Positions 1 to 12,133 of a DNA stretch of 64,000 bases are shown here, one piece after another. This DNA comes from Effrenium voratum (Eukaryota > Sar > Dinophyceae > Suessiales > Symbiodiniaceae), in the NCBI GenBank assembly GCA_963377175.1, contig CAUJNA010003805.1, forward strand, positions 983,501-1,047,500, given 5' to 3'. A model generated the notes under the pieces. The model ran no database searches and had not been told where the DNA came from. It worked only from the letters and a program-made list of their open reading frames with translations. The first letter of the stretch is position 1; each line of letters starts with the position of its first letter. A program made the translations under genes and the position numbers.

Positions 1-213
1 GAGGAAGCTTTTCAAGAGGGCGCCAAGAAGTTCGATGCGGGTGGCCGGGCGAACCCCATCCTGCTGCCGATGGTTGCTGGAGCGCTGAAGCAGGCCATGC
101 CAGAACACCGGAGGGACCGTGTTGGCCTTTGGACAGTTCGGCCAGAGGTTGACGGAACTTTCAGTTTTCGGCGAGCGGAATCTATCAACTTTGCCAGAAG
201 GACACTTGCTTGA
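1..213 (+). CDS. 3' end of an unrecognised gene (partial, cut by window start)
   Basis: Frame 1 is open from the first base to a TGA at 211-213 and encodes 70 residues beginning EEAFQEGAKKFDAGG. The first half has dinoflagellate-like codons with many G/C third positions and an amphipathic, Ala/Lys-rich composition. It may be a last exon with its stop, or an exon ending near base 130 followed by read-through into intron. I do not recognise the family. Confidence 0.4.
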   Translation, partial: EEAFQEGAKKFDAGGRANPILLPMVAGALKQAMPEHRRDRVGLWTVRPEVDGTFSFRRAESINFARRTLA

Positions 214-1070
214 AGAAGTGTCGGCTCAACAGGAAACCAGCATGGAACCACCCGCTCGATGATTGTCTAGCATGTTTGTCGCCGCTCAATTGCTTGTTTC
301 TTTTGGCTAGCCTTTTGACTGGCTTGTCAGAGTTCCTTGTAGGGTCCTTCCGAGGAGACCAACAGGTTCATCCATCTCATAAAGTAATTGCATGGCTGAG
401 CACATGTCATCAGTTTGTCGGGTGGCACCATGGCGTCGCAGCGCTACAGTTCCAAACAGTTGCTTTCTCGATACTTCAGACACAGATGCGGTCCAACAGT
501 CTGGACAAACCAAACAAGCTTTCTCGGGGTTGGTGATAAAGGAGCTCACCTAAGATGCTGGTTCCTTACATCCTGTTTCCATTTTTGTCCAATTCATAAA
601 GGTTTGATCTGGCAGGCACGGCGGTCCACTTGCACCATGTTTCATGTCAAGGCTTGCAGGTGCGAAATGGACCGTCCGGTTCGTGCCGCGGGCAGCTTTT
701 TCAGGGGCAAGGGTGCACGCCATACTCAGGTTGAAAGGAATGTGCTTTTGCAACATCAAGCATTCAATCTGCTTGATGTTAGTTCTTGTCTTATCACATT
801 GGTGCCTGGATTTCAAGTTAAACCCTGGAAAGCGAGAGGATAACAGCGACTTCCTTGCTGGCGGTGTTTTGGGGCAGGAGTCGAGACCCTGGGACCCTGA
901 TGCAAACAGGTGATCCTATGTGTCGCCAAGAAGCTGCAAAAACGGATGGCCCATGTGTGCGACTGACGCTTGGCTTATCGCCACCATGAGGTCCCAGATT
1001 TCCAAGTTTGAGGGGCTCCAACCCTCTAACGATCATGGAAGCTGACGGGAGGGTGTTGGAAGTCGACGTT

Positions 1071-1181
1071 CAATTGGGTATGGGTCAAAATTCAACCACC
1101 AGGAAACCACAGGTTTTAGTCATTGTTTCCATCTACCAGGGTTCCCAATATGGGTACTCATTTTTGACCCACACCCAATTG
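1071..1181 (+). repeat. MITE-like element, family M1, copy 1
   Basis: A 111-base segment has near-perfect terminal inverted repeats: CAATTGGGTATGGGTCAAAA at the left, and its complement with one mismatch at the right. Related copies lie at 1391-1495, 27959-28064 and 51387-51484. All share an interior with an ACCxCAGGTTTTAG core and a CCAGGGTTCC-like motif. Size and structure resemble a non-autonomous DNA transposon. Confidence 0.75.
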
Positions 1182-1390
1182 GCAGGCCTTGTTTGAGCGC
1201 TTTTGTTTGAAGACTCATGGAGGGTACAGCGAACTGGGGACCATTCCGGATGTTTCTGACGAGTTCAATGAACTTCAGCTAGGTGCTGCTGTGGCGCCCT
1301 GAGCGCATCGCGGCCACGCTGGCAAAGCTGACGCGCCTTTGCATCACTTAGCCTGTGTGGCAGCTTCACTGTTTGTTGTTCTTCATATTG

Positions 1391-1495
1391 CTGGGGGTCA
1401 AAATAGGGCAACCCCAAAATGGGTTGCCCCGGTAAATGGAGCCAAGGACTAAAACCTGCGGTCCCATTGTGGTTTAATTTTGACCCATACCCACA
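1391..1495 (-). repeat. MITE-like element, family M1, copy 2 (inverted)
   Basis: This is the reverse-oriented relative of the element at 1071-1181. It begins with GGGGGTCAAAAT and ends with TTTTGACCCATACCCA, with a CTAAAACCTGCGGT interior that is the complement of the family core. Two copies within 500 bases in opposite orientation could form a larger hairpin. Confidence 0.7.
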
Positions 1496-2256
1496 TATGT
1501 GTTGTTTGTTCATGGTTCAGTACGTATATGGTCCAGAACCAGTTTTAGTTTGGCAAACACTGAGGGAATTCAGTGTCCTCTTTGCTCTTCACTATGGCTT
1601 CAATTGTTTAGAGAGAACAATGTCTGGGATGTACCAACTGATGCTTCTGGAAAGCCTATTTTGGGGCTTTTGTCTAATCCAGCAACAGGATTTGAGGGCT
1701 GATTATAATGTCGGGGCTTAGGGGTTGGTACTTCCATCGTCTGGATTCACATGGTGTTCTCCATTGCGCAACTGACATCTCTGCAGTTTCAGGGGGAGGT
1801 TCAGTGAAAGTAGAAATGTGGCCTCAATTGGGCATGTGAAGGAAACCCTGCCCTGCTTGTTCGCAGTTCACAGGCTTAAGCTTACTTGCTGGGGTAGCCA
1901 TTGCTGCATGCAAATGAGAGGTTGAGAATAGAGTCGCATTTTGGGGAGCTGGTGGCACTTGGTCGTAGGTATTTTCTTGAAAGGCCTTCTAAGATTCTCC
2001 AAGTCAGAGGCTCTCAGGCGGGGTATCATTTTGCCGACTTTGGAGCCAAATATCTGGATCTTCGGCACAACTAATTCTATCATGCTCTTTTCCTTTTGAC
2101 TTGAGCATGGTTCTGCACATTTGGGAACTGGAAGGTGTCTAAAATCTGACCTATGCTCCCCTGGACCGCACCTTTTGAGGAAACCCTGCGCAAGGTCCAA
2201 ATATCGGGACCCAACATGCGCCTAGCTGCCCGAATTTGAAATGTGATTTGGATCTT

Positions 2257-2404
2257 CCCCCATTTGAGGGGGGTCGGGCGGCATATGCGGCACAATGCCA
2301 TTCTCGTGCATTGAATTTAGGGCAAACTGCTTCAGAAGGCGTGGGTCTTCTCGCATAAGCTGGTGAATTGGGATGTTGATCCAGTACTCAGTGAGTGACT
2401 GTCG
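2257..2404 (-). CDS. Candidate minus-strand exon, unknown product
   Basis: Read on the minus strand, after a possible CTGAG acceptor, about 49 codons read coding-like: RQSLTEYWINIPIHQL followed by MREDPRLLKQFALNSM and a Pro-rich tail. The frame may end at a GA-type donor. Family not recognised. It opposes the + direction of the better models, so it could belong to another gene or be fortuitous. Confidence 0.3.
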
Positions 2405-4090
2405 CTCAGCGCAGCCTTTGCTCAAAGCTCTGCGGTGCAGACCAGCTCTGTCCAGCCGCAAAAAATGTTGCTGGCTGAAGACATTCCCCTCTCGTTGCCC
2501 TTGGTCGGAACAGGACTTGCCGGCAACGAAAATGGAGGTGCACACGAATCGACGGCGCAAAGGGCACTTTCTGAACTTCCTCCACTGAGCAAAGACAGGA
2601 CCAGGTTCAAAGCTCATTCAAGGGGAGGTTCGCCTCCTTTCGAATTGGAGAGGGCTGAATTTTCTGCTTGCTGCATGAGAGACTTGCCGCCAATAGACCA
2701 CCGCGAATCCGACCCAGCCGAGTTGATGACAATGTCTTTGCCTGTGGACTTGACACTTGCTCAATTAGTATGTTTTAGTCTGTGTGAATGGGTGTGTTAC
2801 GTACATATAATGTTAAAAGCACTAACTGTGCTGTGCCAATACTATGATATTGGGCGGTGTCATACTAAGAGACATTGTTTGAGTTGAACCGCCTGTCAGA
2901 ATCGCCCTCAACACCCTCAACCCCTGTTTAGGATGGTGTTAGTATGTTATCACCATCGCTTCACCAAGGAGGAACTTCAAGGGCTTCAGGAAGCCGTCGC
3001 TTCAGCTGCGCCGTTCAGAGTTCAGCAAAAAGGATCTCGTCCTTGACCATTTGGATGCTTGTCAAATCTTTAAACTGCATTACCGTTTTTTGTTTTTTTC
3101 TTCGAGGTTTGCCCGACATACCAGGAAGTAGTGTACCCGACGAAAACGATGAAACGCCCTCTCATTGACTGTTCTAGTCTCAGGAAGCCTGTACGGCCTC
3201 GCAGCCATGTGACAAGAACGCGATTCTACTGTTCTCCACCATGCCTGATCCCGAGAGCAGCCGTCACGGGTAGCCAGGCCTGGATGCCTTCATGCGATGA
3301 TCGGTGCCAACAGGAGATCATTCAAATCGGTTTGAACCAGCTTGCACATACTGATCATTTGATATGCTGTTTGTTGCGGATTGTTGTTCTTGTTAGTTTC
3401 CAAATTGTGGTTCACCCTAAGTGATCAAGCTAGCAACATCAGCCACGTCGATCTTAGCTTTACGCTCCATTGCAAGTCATGGCACCTTTGGCAGGCGGCT
3501 TCGTCAGAGAGATCATCAGCTTCGTACGTCGAAGACGCATGAAGACGCTCAAGGTGAACCAATCTGAACATCACGCTTTCAAAGGGGCACAGTGAGCCAA
3601 AGACTTTTTGTGTTCGAAGCGTGCCTTGCACGCCGCTTGTGCAGATACTGTATGTTAATTTCATTTGGTCGTCGCTTGGATAAGACATTATAACACATTT
3701 TTGAGGGTCAAGAGTGCAGACATGAGAGTCTGGTGTATCCTTTCTCTTGGCTGTACCTGGACCAGCAAGCATTTGAAGGCTTGTGTTGCTTTCCGACTGT
3801 GTTTCAATTGCCGAGTGCTGGTATGTGCTGTTTAAACTCTCTGGCACTGAGACCTCGCCGGCTTTTCAACAGCAAGTGTTGTCTTTCCTGCAGCCTGTTT
3901 CAAGATCGAAAGAGGCGGTCCGTTGAGAAATGCTCACGTGCAAATTAAACCCGTGGCTCAAGCAATGGAATCCACGATAGCATCTTGGTTTATGGGAAAC
4001 AAAGACTACCTGCGCAAGCCCAGCTGTTTAATTCCGAGCCACACCCAATGAAACCTGTAGAAGAAACCTGACGAGTCCTGTGATTACCAG

Positions 4091-4186
4091 GTCTCGCTTG
4101 GTGGCGAGCTGTGCGGCTTTGGGCTACTCTACGCCAGAGGTGCGAGCGCCCCACTTCGTTGGCGTCGGACCTTCTGAGGCGGGAAG
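4091..4186 (+). CDS. Candidate internal exon, unknown product
   Basis: An exon of 96 bases fits between a CCAG acceptor and a GC donor (AAG|GCATGT). It encodes SRLVASCAALGYSTPEVRAP followed by HFVGVGPSEAG. It enters in phase 2 and leaves in phase 2. The next candidate exon (5271) starts in phase 0, so at least one linking exon would be missing. No homology recognised. Confidence 0.35.
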
Positions 4187-5270
4187 GCATGTAAAATGGA
4201 TGTCTTCTTTTGGGTAGCCTTTTTTATTTAATGGGGTTGGCTATTGGACATGAAAATGGATTGGTCATTTGGGAGGGACACGGGGGACTCACTATACGAA
4301 ATTTCCCCACACCATTTCAGGGCGCTCGCTAATTCTCCCATGTCCTTTAAAGGATACAAGTAATTCTGACCGTGGCTCACAATTCTTTTGAAGGCCGCTT
4401 CTTCATGTTCGGGTTGTACAGGGACACCAGGAAGCCACCGGTTTTGGGATTCCCCTTCGACACAAACCCAATGGGTTTAATGGGCTCAGGCTTCAATGGG
4501 CGCAGCCTCAGCACTCGTGCCATGAGCTTCCAGCCCGAAATGGTACCGCAGTTAGCTTCTGACTCGAGATAGCGCCCTCTGAGCATTTGAAGGCTGGTTT
4601 TTTCCACCAAAGAAATGGACATGGTGTCTTAGGATGTGGCACCCAGAGAGGCTTTCCGTTCAGGGTCTCCTGGAAGAGTCATTACGTGCGTCTTTGCATT
4701 CGGCTGGATGTTACGCATCAGTTGAAATGCGATGTGGAGCATGCATGCGGTGCTGCATTTGGAACCAGAATCCTGACCCCATGTGGAACTGGCCTAGCTG
4801 GGCGCAACCAGGTAGCCAGCTCTCCGGGCGTTTCTTGAATCGTGCACCAATCCGCTGAAATCCTCACAGCCATCCATTTCCGAATCTGTCCAATTGAATC
4901 CCCTCTAAAACCGCGGGGCGCGGGGCGTGGGGGGCACGTGGTATGTTTGTTCACTCGTTGGGCCTTTGCCCCAACCCACCACAGTGACTGGTATTTGGAT
5001 GTTTTTTCGGTTTGACGCTGGATTGCGCTCGTTGTTGGGGACCTCACGGCCAAAAGGCCTGAGGCAAAACCGGGTTTGGTGTATTTCAAACGGAGTTGAA
5101 GCGGGACCAATGCAGGGGGATCCTGGGATCTCGTTGGAGCATAAGTTAGCTTAATGATGTTCAGGTTCTCTTGCTGTTATGCACCAGGATTAAACATATT
5201 ATAGCATATTTCGTTGAGGAAAACATGCGCTGACGTTGCCCTGCTTACACATCGGATCCGTGGATCCGAG

Positions 5271-5433
5271 GAGGACATGAAGACCATTGGCTTTTCAGAG
5301 GAGAAGTGGGCGGAGGATCTGTCGGCCTACTTGAAGACGCGAGGCAGGGAAACTGAGAACAACTCATCGGTGCATCGGAACTTGGGTGTTTTGGGGCCCG
5401 AGCGCCGTCCCAAAAGAAACGGGGGAATTAGAG
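5271..5433 (+). CDS. Candidate internal exon with canonical GT donor
   Basis: An open stretch of 163 bases follows a GAG acceptor and ends at a canonical GAG|GTAAGC donor. It encodes a charged, helical segment (EDMKTIGFSEEKWAEDL, then SAYLKTRGRETEN) and a basic tail (GPERRPKRNGG). Codons are G/C-rich at position 3. Coding character is good; the family is unknown. Confidence 0.5.
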
Positions 5434-5853
5434 GTAAGCTGCCATCCCCAGGGATGCCATCCTATGTTTCATGGTCAATAGACATGAAATAATATATATA
5501 TATATATAGTTATATCATGTGGAATTTAAGGGGATGGCAATCAACTGTCTAGTGGGGATTGTAGACAACCATTAGTAGGGTTTGTATTAGGGGAACCACG
5601 TCCATGGGTACATTTCATCATGAGCGCGTGCTTTCCCGAATTGGAGGAGTCTCGTGTCCATGATAGGTTTACACGTGTTGTCACACAAGAGGAGGTCTCC
5701 TGTTTTGGCCAATGTGCAATAAATATGACGCTCGGCCAAATGCAGCGATCTTAAATTAATTCGTCAGCATTCCATGGGCTTTGCCCTTTGTTCCGCAGCA
5801 TTCGCAGACAACAGCATTCTATATATATATATACATGCTAATATGCAGCAACT

Positions 5854-6582
5854 TTAGAAAGGTGAGTCGAACACCGGCTTGAGCCTTGATTTGCGACATT
5901 CAAGGTTTCGCACCAGTCGGCAATCGGACGGTTGAACTTGCTGGTGCTGCATGTGTTGCATGGGCTGTGCGGCTGGAATCTTGGAATAAGCGAACCGCCT
6001 TATTGTTGGCTGGGCACTCCCAGGAAAATGAATTCCCACTATCAGGTCCGTGTCCTTGACTCCTGTCTTCTCCGCCTCAGCTCGCGAACGCAAGGCATTC
6101 ACGTCTCTGCCCGCGCGGGATGCATTCGAGTTGCTCCCCATCTCTACAACACGGAGGCCGAAATCGATGCACTCTCGCACGAGCTTGAGATCTTCCGAAG
6201 AAGAAGCTCCTGCCGCTTGGTGGATCATTGCCACAGCATGCTTGGACAGTTTCAGTCCATGTCTGGGCTTGACTACTAAGCTGCCCAACATAGCATGTTG
6301 ATCGGAAACTGATGTGATCAACACATTATGATAAGCACGGCAACCAACCACACAACGTTGGTAGCCACAGTTCACAACGCTTTCTACACTGGACATGTTG
6401 AAGGCGTGTTGAAGCCGTGTATGGCGCTGCATTTGTGAGTGAGCATTGTCCGCTCGGAGGAGCGTGGAAACCTTCGCCGGTGCTTTGCCAAAGCTGCAGA
6501 CAAAAAAGGGTGCCGGTTCAACAATGCAACAGTGGGCCCGTGTGGGTGCTCTACATGAAGGGTTCCCCAGTAGAAACGGCAT
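5854..6582 (-). CDS. Long minus-strand ORF (242 codons) bounded by TA tracts, unknown
   Basis: This is the longest minus-strand ORF outside repeats. The part from an internal MSSVESVVNCGYQRC start onward looks most protein-like, including LKLVRECIDFGLRVVEMGS, an Arg/Asn-rich middle, and a Met/Gln-rich stretch (MQHMQHQQVQ) before the stop. It has no visible intron and lies between (TA)n tracts at 5819-5832 and 6619-6633. It runs against the surrounding genes. It could be a retroposed or inserted gene copy, or a chance ORF. No known domain was recognised. Confidence 0.3.
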   Translation of the reverse strand: MPFLLGNPSCRAPTRAHCCIVEPAPFFVCSFGKAPAKVSTLLRADNAHSQMQRHTRLQHAFNMSSVESVVNCGYQRCVVGCRAYHNVLITSVSDQHAMLGSLVVKPRHGLKLSKHAVAMIHQAAGASSSEDLKLVRECIDFGLRVVEMGSNSNASRAGRDVNALRSRAEAEKTGVKDTDLIVGIHFPGSAQPTIRRFAYSKIPAAQPMQHMQHQQVQPSDCRLVRNLECRKSRLKPVFDSPF

Positions 6583-8407
6583 GACAAAGAGATAAACGCC
6601 ACGAGTGTCATGTATCTTTATATATATATATATGTTGTATCATCACGGTGTTTGTTAAAGTCACTATGTATATAAGCATTATTTCAATTCAAAGCATGCA
6701 TGAGATAAACCCTTCAAGAACCGTGATTGTGAACAAACATGACGACCATGAATTCAATGAGAAGATACTGCCTTTCATAGCGCCCTGATGAAAATCGCCT
6801 AGGCCAGAGGCTTTGCCCCTGGGGCTGGGATCACGAGAAAGTTTTGGTGAGTTGCCCAACAACGCAGCGATCAGGGCACCGTACTGGCGGAATTTGCGCC
6901 ACAGTCAACTGTTGTTGGAACCCTGGACATATCTCGCTGCTTGGCAAACCTGGGTGAGTCCACTCCATTCAATTGCAAGATTGTGTCAACGTGGAAGGAA
7001 GTCAGGCTTGCGGAATGAGGGTTTGTTCCCCCTGTGATATCAGGAAACCTCGAGAATCAGTCATAGGGACGGCCAACACCCAAGGTCTCTGAATGGTATC
7101 ACATAATCTCATGTGTTCATTCAGAGTAAGCTGGCATTGCATAAAAGTTAGATGAACATCAATCCGGCATGTTGGTTTTGCTCACGGAATCTGCGATGAA
7201 TAACTCACCTCCTGAGTTCCTCGACTTTATATTCTCTGGGACGACCATGTTACTGGCATCCAAAAAGTTCGGACTTGTTTTGGCCAATCCACTCAGAAAG
7301 TGAGATATCCAGTTCGCCCCATGATCTTTATTAATTACCATGATTATCCCTTCAACTATTCTAGTGAAACCGAGCCGTTGAACAAGCAGGCTGGGCCTGA
7401 GTGACTTGGGGAGGCTTGCCCCTGCCCTTTTTTCTGATATGTGCTTGCTGTCAGGGGAGTAAGGGAACCCTTATCATAACCTTGCCGTCGCTGCTCAAAT
7501 CAGGTCCATCTCAGACAATTTGATATGCACAACATGCTCCCAACTCCACCGGAGCAGCGCTTTGCTTTGCAGCCTGCTTCTTTTTGCTATTTTTTTTTCC
7601 AGAAGATCCACTAGTTCCTGGCCTACTCGGCCTTGCGAGTCGCGGGTGGCATGTCTCAGGCCGGCCGGGTGCGGGGCCGAGGGAGGTGGGAAGATTGGGC
7701 AAGGACATGGCGGGGGTCACAACCCCTGTGGCGGGAACAGGTCATGCTGTCTACGGTTTCATAGTGGATGGAGTCTGGGCACAGCGCAACGGCCTGGCTT
7801 ATTCAGTTCAATTGCAACATGTTCGGATGTCGTGCAAACTGGACTAGTGGTTGGGGTTCAATCCTTCCCACCTTTGTTGTTCAAAGGAAATAAATACACA
7901 CTTGGCACCGCTCAAGTTTGTCTGAACATATGTAATCAACAGGCCAAAACCTCTGGATTCTATCGACGGCTTAGAGCATGGCGCATCACAGTCGCGCCCT
8001 ATAGCAGAATGATGGCGGGCGTTGTGATGCAGTTACAGGGTCCTTGAAATCCACCAAATCACAAGGCCAAACACCATGTGCGAACATCTGCAAGTTGGCC
8101 TTCCTTTTTGGTGGTTTGCGCACACCCTGCGACAGGAGCTTTACATTCTCACCCTGACAATCTCTTTCACATGCGCACACTCATGCAAAGCCATTTGGGA
8201 TTTCGCACACAGAATCTTTGACAGCTTGCAAGATCGAGCGCAAGTCATGTTATTTGCACAGCTGAATCTCTTGCGCTTTGGCCATTGGCTCAAAGCGCGG
8301 GTCTCCGCCTGCCTGCAAGATGGCCATTTGTCTGCACTGTACAGTCCTGATCCACAAGACCCTCGTCTCAACCTGGCGCACGCTTTCCTGCTTTGTTCCA
8401 GCGCAAA

Positions 8408-8506
8408 GAGCTGGGTGTGTCTTTTTTTAGGCTGCCGCTCAAAACGGTGGGTTTCGTTGTGGTTTCCCTTCAAAAGCCACAAACACGAAGTACCCTGAAA
8501 ATAGAA
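8408..8506 (+). repeat. MITE-like element, family M2
   Basis: Left end GGGTGTGTCTTTTTTTAGG, an interior TGTGGTTTCCCTTCAAAAGCCAC hairpin-type core, and right end GTACCCTGAAAATAG. It matches the M2 pattern of ends resembling GGGTGTGTCTTTTTTGAGG and the complement CCTCAAAAAAGACAC. Other M2 copies occur at about 11.9, 13.4, 19.8, 45.2, 47.1, 52.3, 58.8 and 61.7 kb. Confidence 0.55.
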
Positions 8507-9569
8507 CAAGCGAGCCACGCAGCTGGTTTCCCGGACATCGAAATGGAATTAGTTGCAATGCGAGAGATCGTCTTGCAGGCGCATTCGAGTCCAAGTACCT
8601 TAGGATTTCACCCCATAGATCCGCCTACTTTGTAGCGAGCTCACCGATTCAGGGGTATAACGAGCTCGCCACGGTAAAGAGCCATTTTCTTGGGGATCCG
8701 TTATTTCAGGTTTTGGCAATACTGTAGGATTTGCAGATGGATAAACTTTAGATCTCCCGTCTACCAGTGCCTCTTCAAAAAGACAGCCGCCGAGACAAGA
8801 CCAGGTAGAGCCTGGATCTATGAAGAGAAAAGACCAGCAACAACCAACAAATGCTAATAAAAGAAATCACATCCAGCCCAGCAGCGGCCTCCTCACCCCA
8901 GTCCTCCAAGCGCTGTCCTTTATCTGGTTATTTCCTGTCAGCTCACACAGAAAAACAGCCACTTTTACCAGCTCATCCTCACAGAAAAGCAAAGGATCAC
9001 ATCCGCAACTTTTCCCCCACCTTCTCCCGTGTCCCAACTGTTTCCTGTACAATTGGAAAGCTGTGACAAGTTACCATTTGAAGGGATAGTTGTGGTGAGT
9101 TTGAGGCTTAACTTAAGCCACACCTATGCCTTAAGCACAGTTTCAGATGATACTTGAACCTTCTGGATTGCATGTCAGATGTACACAATGCCTGTTGCAT
9201 AACGAGGAAATAGGATGCGGATCGTCCGGCTCATTTTCCTGGCGCTTGGTGCGCTGCACGTGAAGGCAGGAAGAGGGGGGGATTGAAGGGAGCTGGGAAG
9301 AGCCGGACTTCTAGTTGTCATTTGGTCGAACATCGATTAATTCCTCTAGTTAGTTTCAGTTGTTTGCATGGGGTGATGAAAGCCTAAAGACTAAAGGGTT
9401 GCAACTTCAACTGAGGGCAGCGTTCGTGGTGGCTGCCTGGCGATTCTTCGCTTTGACTGATGGCCCTTGAAGCTGTTGTAAACCAGCCTTTTCTCTATGA
9501 ACCAACAGCTTGGACTACGACATGGGTGCCGAGCGTGGGGTCTCTTCAGCCATGTGTCATGTCACGCAG

Positions 9570-9649
9570 GCACGGGACGATCCCAAGGAGGTGCTTCAGC
9601 AATGCACTGGGCGACTTGAAGAGAAGGCCACGGCGCGGGGAGAGTCCGG
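9570..9649 (+). CDS. Candidate first visible exon of gene B
   Basis: After CACGCAG, 80 bases encode ARDDPKEVLQQCTGRL followed by EEKATARGESG, a charged helical segment. A GA donor (CCGG|GAGGGG) leaves phase 2, which matches the phase entering the exon at 11259. The following poly-G run makes the exact end uncertain. Assignment to gene B rests on phase and strand only. Confidence 0.4.
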
Positions 9650-12098
9650 GAGGGGGGGGGGGGCCACAGCAAGGACGGCAGGCAAGAAGAAGTTGACTTC
9701 GAGGAATAAGTTGCATTTGCTTAAGAATAGGTTTTAATTTCCCCTGTTGGTTTTAAAGGGAATCTATCACTACTGGAAGTATGCTTATTTTTTCCAGGGG
9801 GCTTAAGCAAATGGAAGATAAAGCTCTGTCCCTGCAATATCTTGCTCATGGGGGCTGCGGGGGAAGGAGGGGAGGGGGGAGGGAGCCCAAATAAGCCCTT
9901 AAGGGCTTATTCCCCCTCCCCCCCAGCCCCCATGACTTGCGGCAGCGCCTGTTCTGCGCCCTTGTCAGCCATATCCAGCCTTGAATTGAGATTAATACAT
10001 CTTGCAAGGCCAAACTGTGGGATTCCCACCGGGGAGGGAAGGGTTGGCAGGGGCTAAAGGAGCGAACAGAGACCAGAGATGGGAGGAAGGATGGGGACCG
10101 CGCTTGTACCTCATTCATTCCACCTGTCTTCCTCGTTTATTTTCTCCATTGCTTTCGTTATTATTTTCTCCGGTCTTGGTTTCTTGATATGATTCGTTCC
10201 TTTGTTCCTTCCTTTGGTACCTCTTTTTCCCTCCTTGCTGCCATTTTTTTGTTGTTGTTCTTCCTTATGTTCCTTTCTCCATTTCTTCCTTCCTGCATGT
10301 TTGCCAGTGTTCCTTTTTTCCCTTTCCCTTCTTCAGTCCTGCTTCTATCTATTTCCAGCTTCATACTTTGTTGTTCCTTCCCTCCTTCCTTTCTTTCTTT
10401 CTTTCTTTCTTCCTTCCCGAGTCTGTCCTTTGAGAACGCCCAGCTGGTCCACAGGCTGTCATTTTCAGAGAGCCCTATTGGACAAATACAATTTCAACAA
10501 AGCCCGGGTAGACATAAACCCAGATGTGCTCTCTGGCTACCTTGTGCCTTGCTTGTGCTCAGTTGGGAATGAGGGAATGAACCCAGGCGTCCTCTTAAAA
10601 GAAACCACAAGGGATGGTTTATAGGGGTCATTCCATGTCATTCCCTCATTCCCTGCCTGCTGAGCACCAGCAAGGTACTTAACTCATGCACCCCTTTGAT
10701 GTCTACCCTGGTTCCCTTTTTCCCCCGTGAGGAGACCTTTGCCTGCCCAGACATCACCAAAGACTACTGCGCAAAGACGTACACTGCCGCCGGAGGGGGT
10801 GCTCACATGCAGCCGCTGGGATGAAGATATAGGGGGACAGCAAGCTGAAAGGGTACCCTCACAAAAGAAGTGCTACCCTTCAAAACAATCTCAACAGGGT
10901 ACCCTCGCAAAAAAAACACACAAATTCAGATATTCCAGTCACTGCAGGTAGCCCTTGGAAAAAAAGAAGAGCACACAGTGTCCTTAAGCTTTCTCGACTC
11001 AGCTCTTGGAGATGTGACAAGTCGGGCTCAGCGCTGTCCGATAATTCAGCTGACACAGCCTACGGGGGCAAAAAGAGGGATGCCTATGTGGGCAATCAGG
11101 GCAGAAATGACTCTTCTGCACGGTTGCTGACTTGATCGAATGCCGGCCAAAAGCACCCGCTCACTTGAAACCGGGTCCGACAAAGCCACCACGCATCTCC
11201 CCGCGTGTCAGGAGATCAAATCTCATGATGCGCGGTCATGTTTGATCAAGTCTGACAGTTGGATTTGGCCGCGATGCCAAGATATGCATGTTTCGCGGCA
11301 AGGAGCAATCGCGCAAGTCTTGAGGGAACTCGACAATGGTCTGACCGACTTGAGGTGTGGTCTGGATGGAAATTTGTGTCTGAACAACGCCTTCTGCGAA
11401 ACCACCACCACCACCACAGCAGCTGGCCGCAGGGAAGCAGGGGGTCGAGCAATCCTTTGGTTGTATGTCAAGAGGCAACCCGCTTCGGGACAGCGTGAGA
11501 AACCCAAAGGACACCTGAAATTTGGAGGGGTCCCCTGGCTCGTGGCTCGTGGCTATGTTTTTCTGTGTATGCCCCTTTTAAGTTGGACCAAGCGTCAATG
11601 CGCCAGGCATTCGCTGCAGCTTGCCCTGGTTTGCCATTTCAAGCTCCAACAAAGGAGTAAAGTTCAACAAGTGCCATACCACAAATGATTTCTGAGTTTC
11701 AGGTACAGCTGAGGAAGCAGTCGTGATCACGTTTACTATTGGAATGTCCGATTCGAATTGTTTTGCGTGCATCCACCCCATGCCTTTGCAACTTGACTGG
11801 TAGCGTTTAAGACTTGGTTTGCCACGCCCATTTTGGCCATGGCCAGAGAATCCTGGGCACAAGACGCTTTCCGTACTTTGGAGTCAAATCCAGAGAAGAT
11901 AAGCTGTGCGGGATGCAAGATGGGTGTGTATTTTGTAAGGGTTCCTGTGGTTTGGTGCTTTCGAGGGAAAACCAAAAGGACAACTTTGCTCTCTCTTTTT
12001 TTGGGGGGGCGGGGGTCCCGAAAGAAGACATACCCAACACGTGCAATCATGCTTCACTGAGTAAGTTTACAAGGATGTGGAGACTTGGTCTCCAGACC

Positions 12099-12133
<35 letters not shown>

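Larger units (their letters stand above)
214..4090. other. Mostly non-coding stretch with two MITE copies
   Basis: No convincing + strand exon was seen. It holds two copies of MITE family M1 (1071-1181 and 1391-1495), one candidate minus-strand exon (2257-2404) and a 140-codon minus ORF (3425-3847) of a length that could arise by chance. The rest looks intergenic or intronic. Confidence 0.4.
5434..9569. other. Intronic/intergenic stretch
   Basis: I see no firm + strand exon. It contains (TA)n tracts at 5491-5509, 5819-5832 and 6619-6633, the long minus ORF between the last two, and a family M2 element near 8.4-8.5 kb. A segment at 7584-7847 reads open for 87 codons, but all three frames there look similar and none is preferred. 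Confidence 0.35.

Noticed and set aside
10189..10624. Phe/Leu/Ser-rich ORFs resembling membrane proteins
   Set aside because: Composition artefact of a pyrimidine-rich tract.
11398..11420. Poly-His and poly-Thr ORFs
   Set aside because: The His runs come from other frames of an (ACC)n run. Only the Thr frame continues as coding-like sequence and is kept in the gene B exon.
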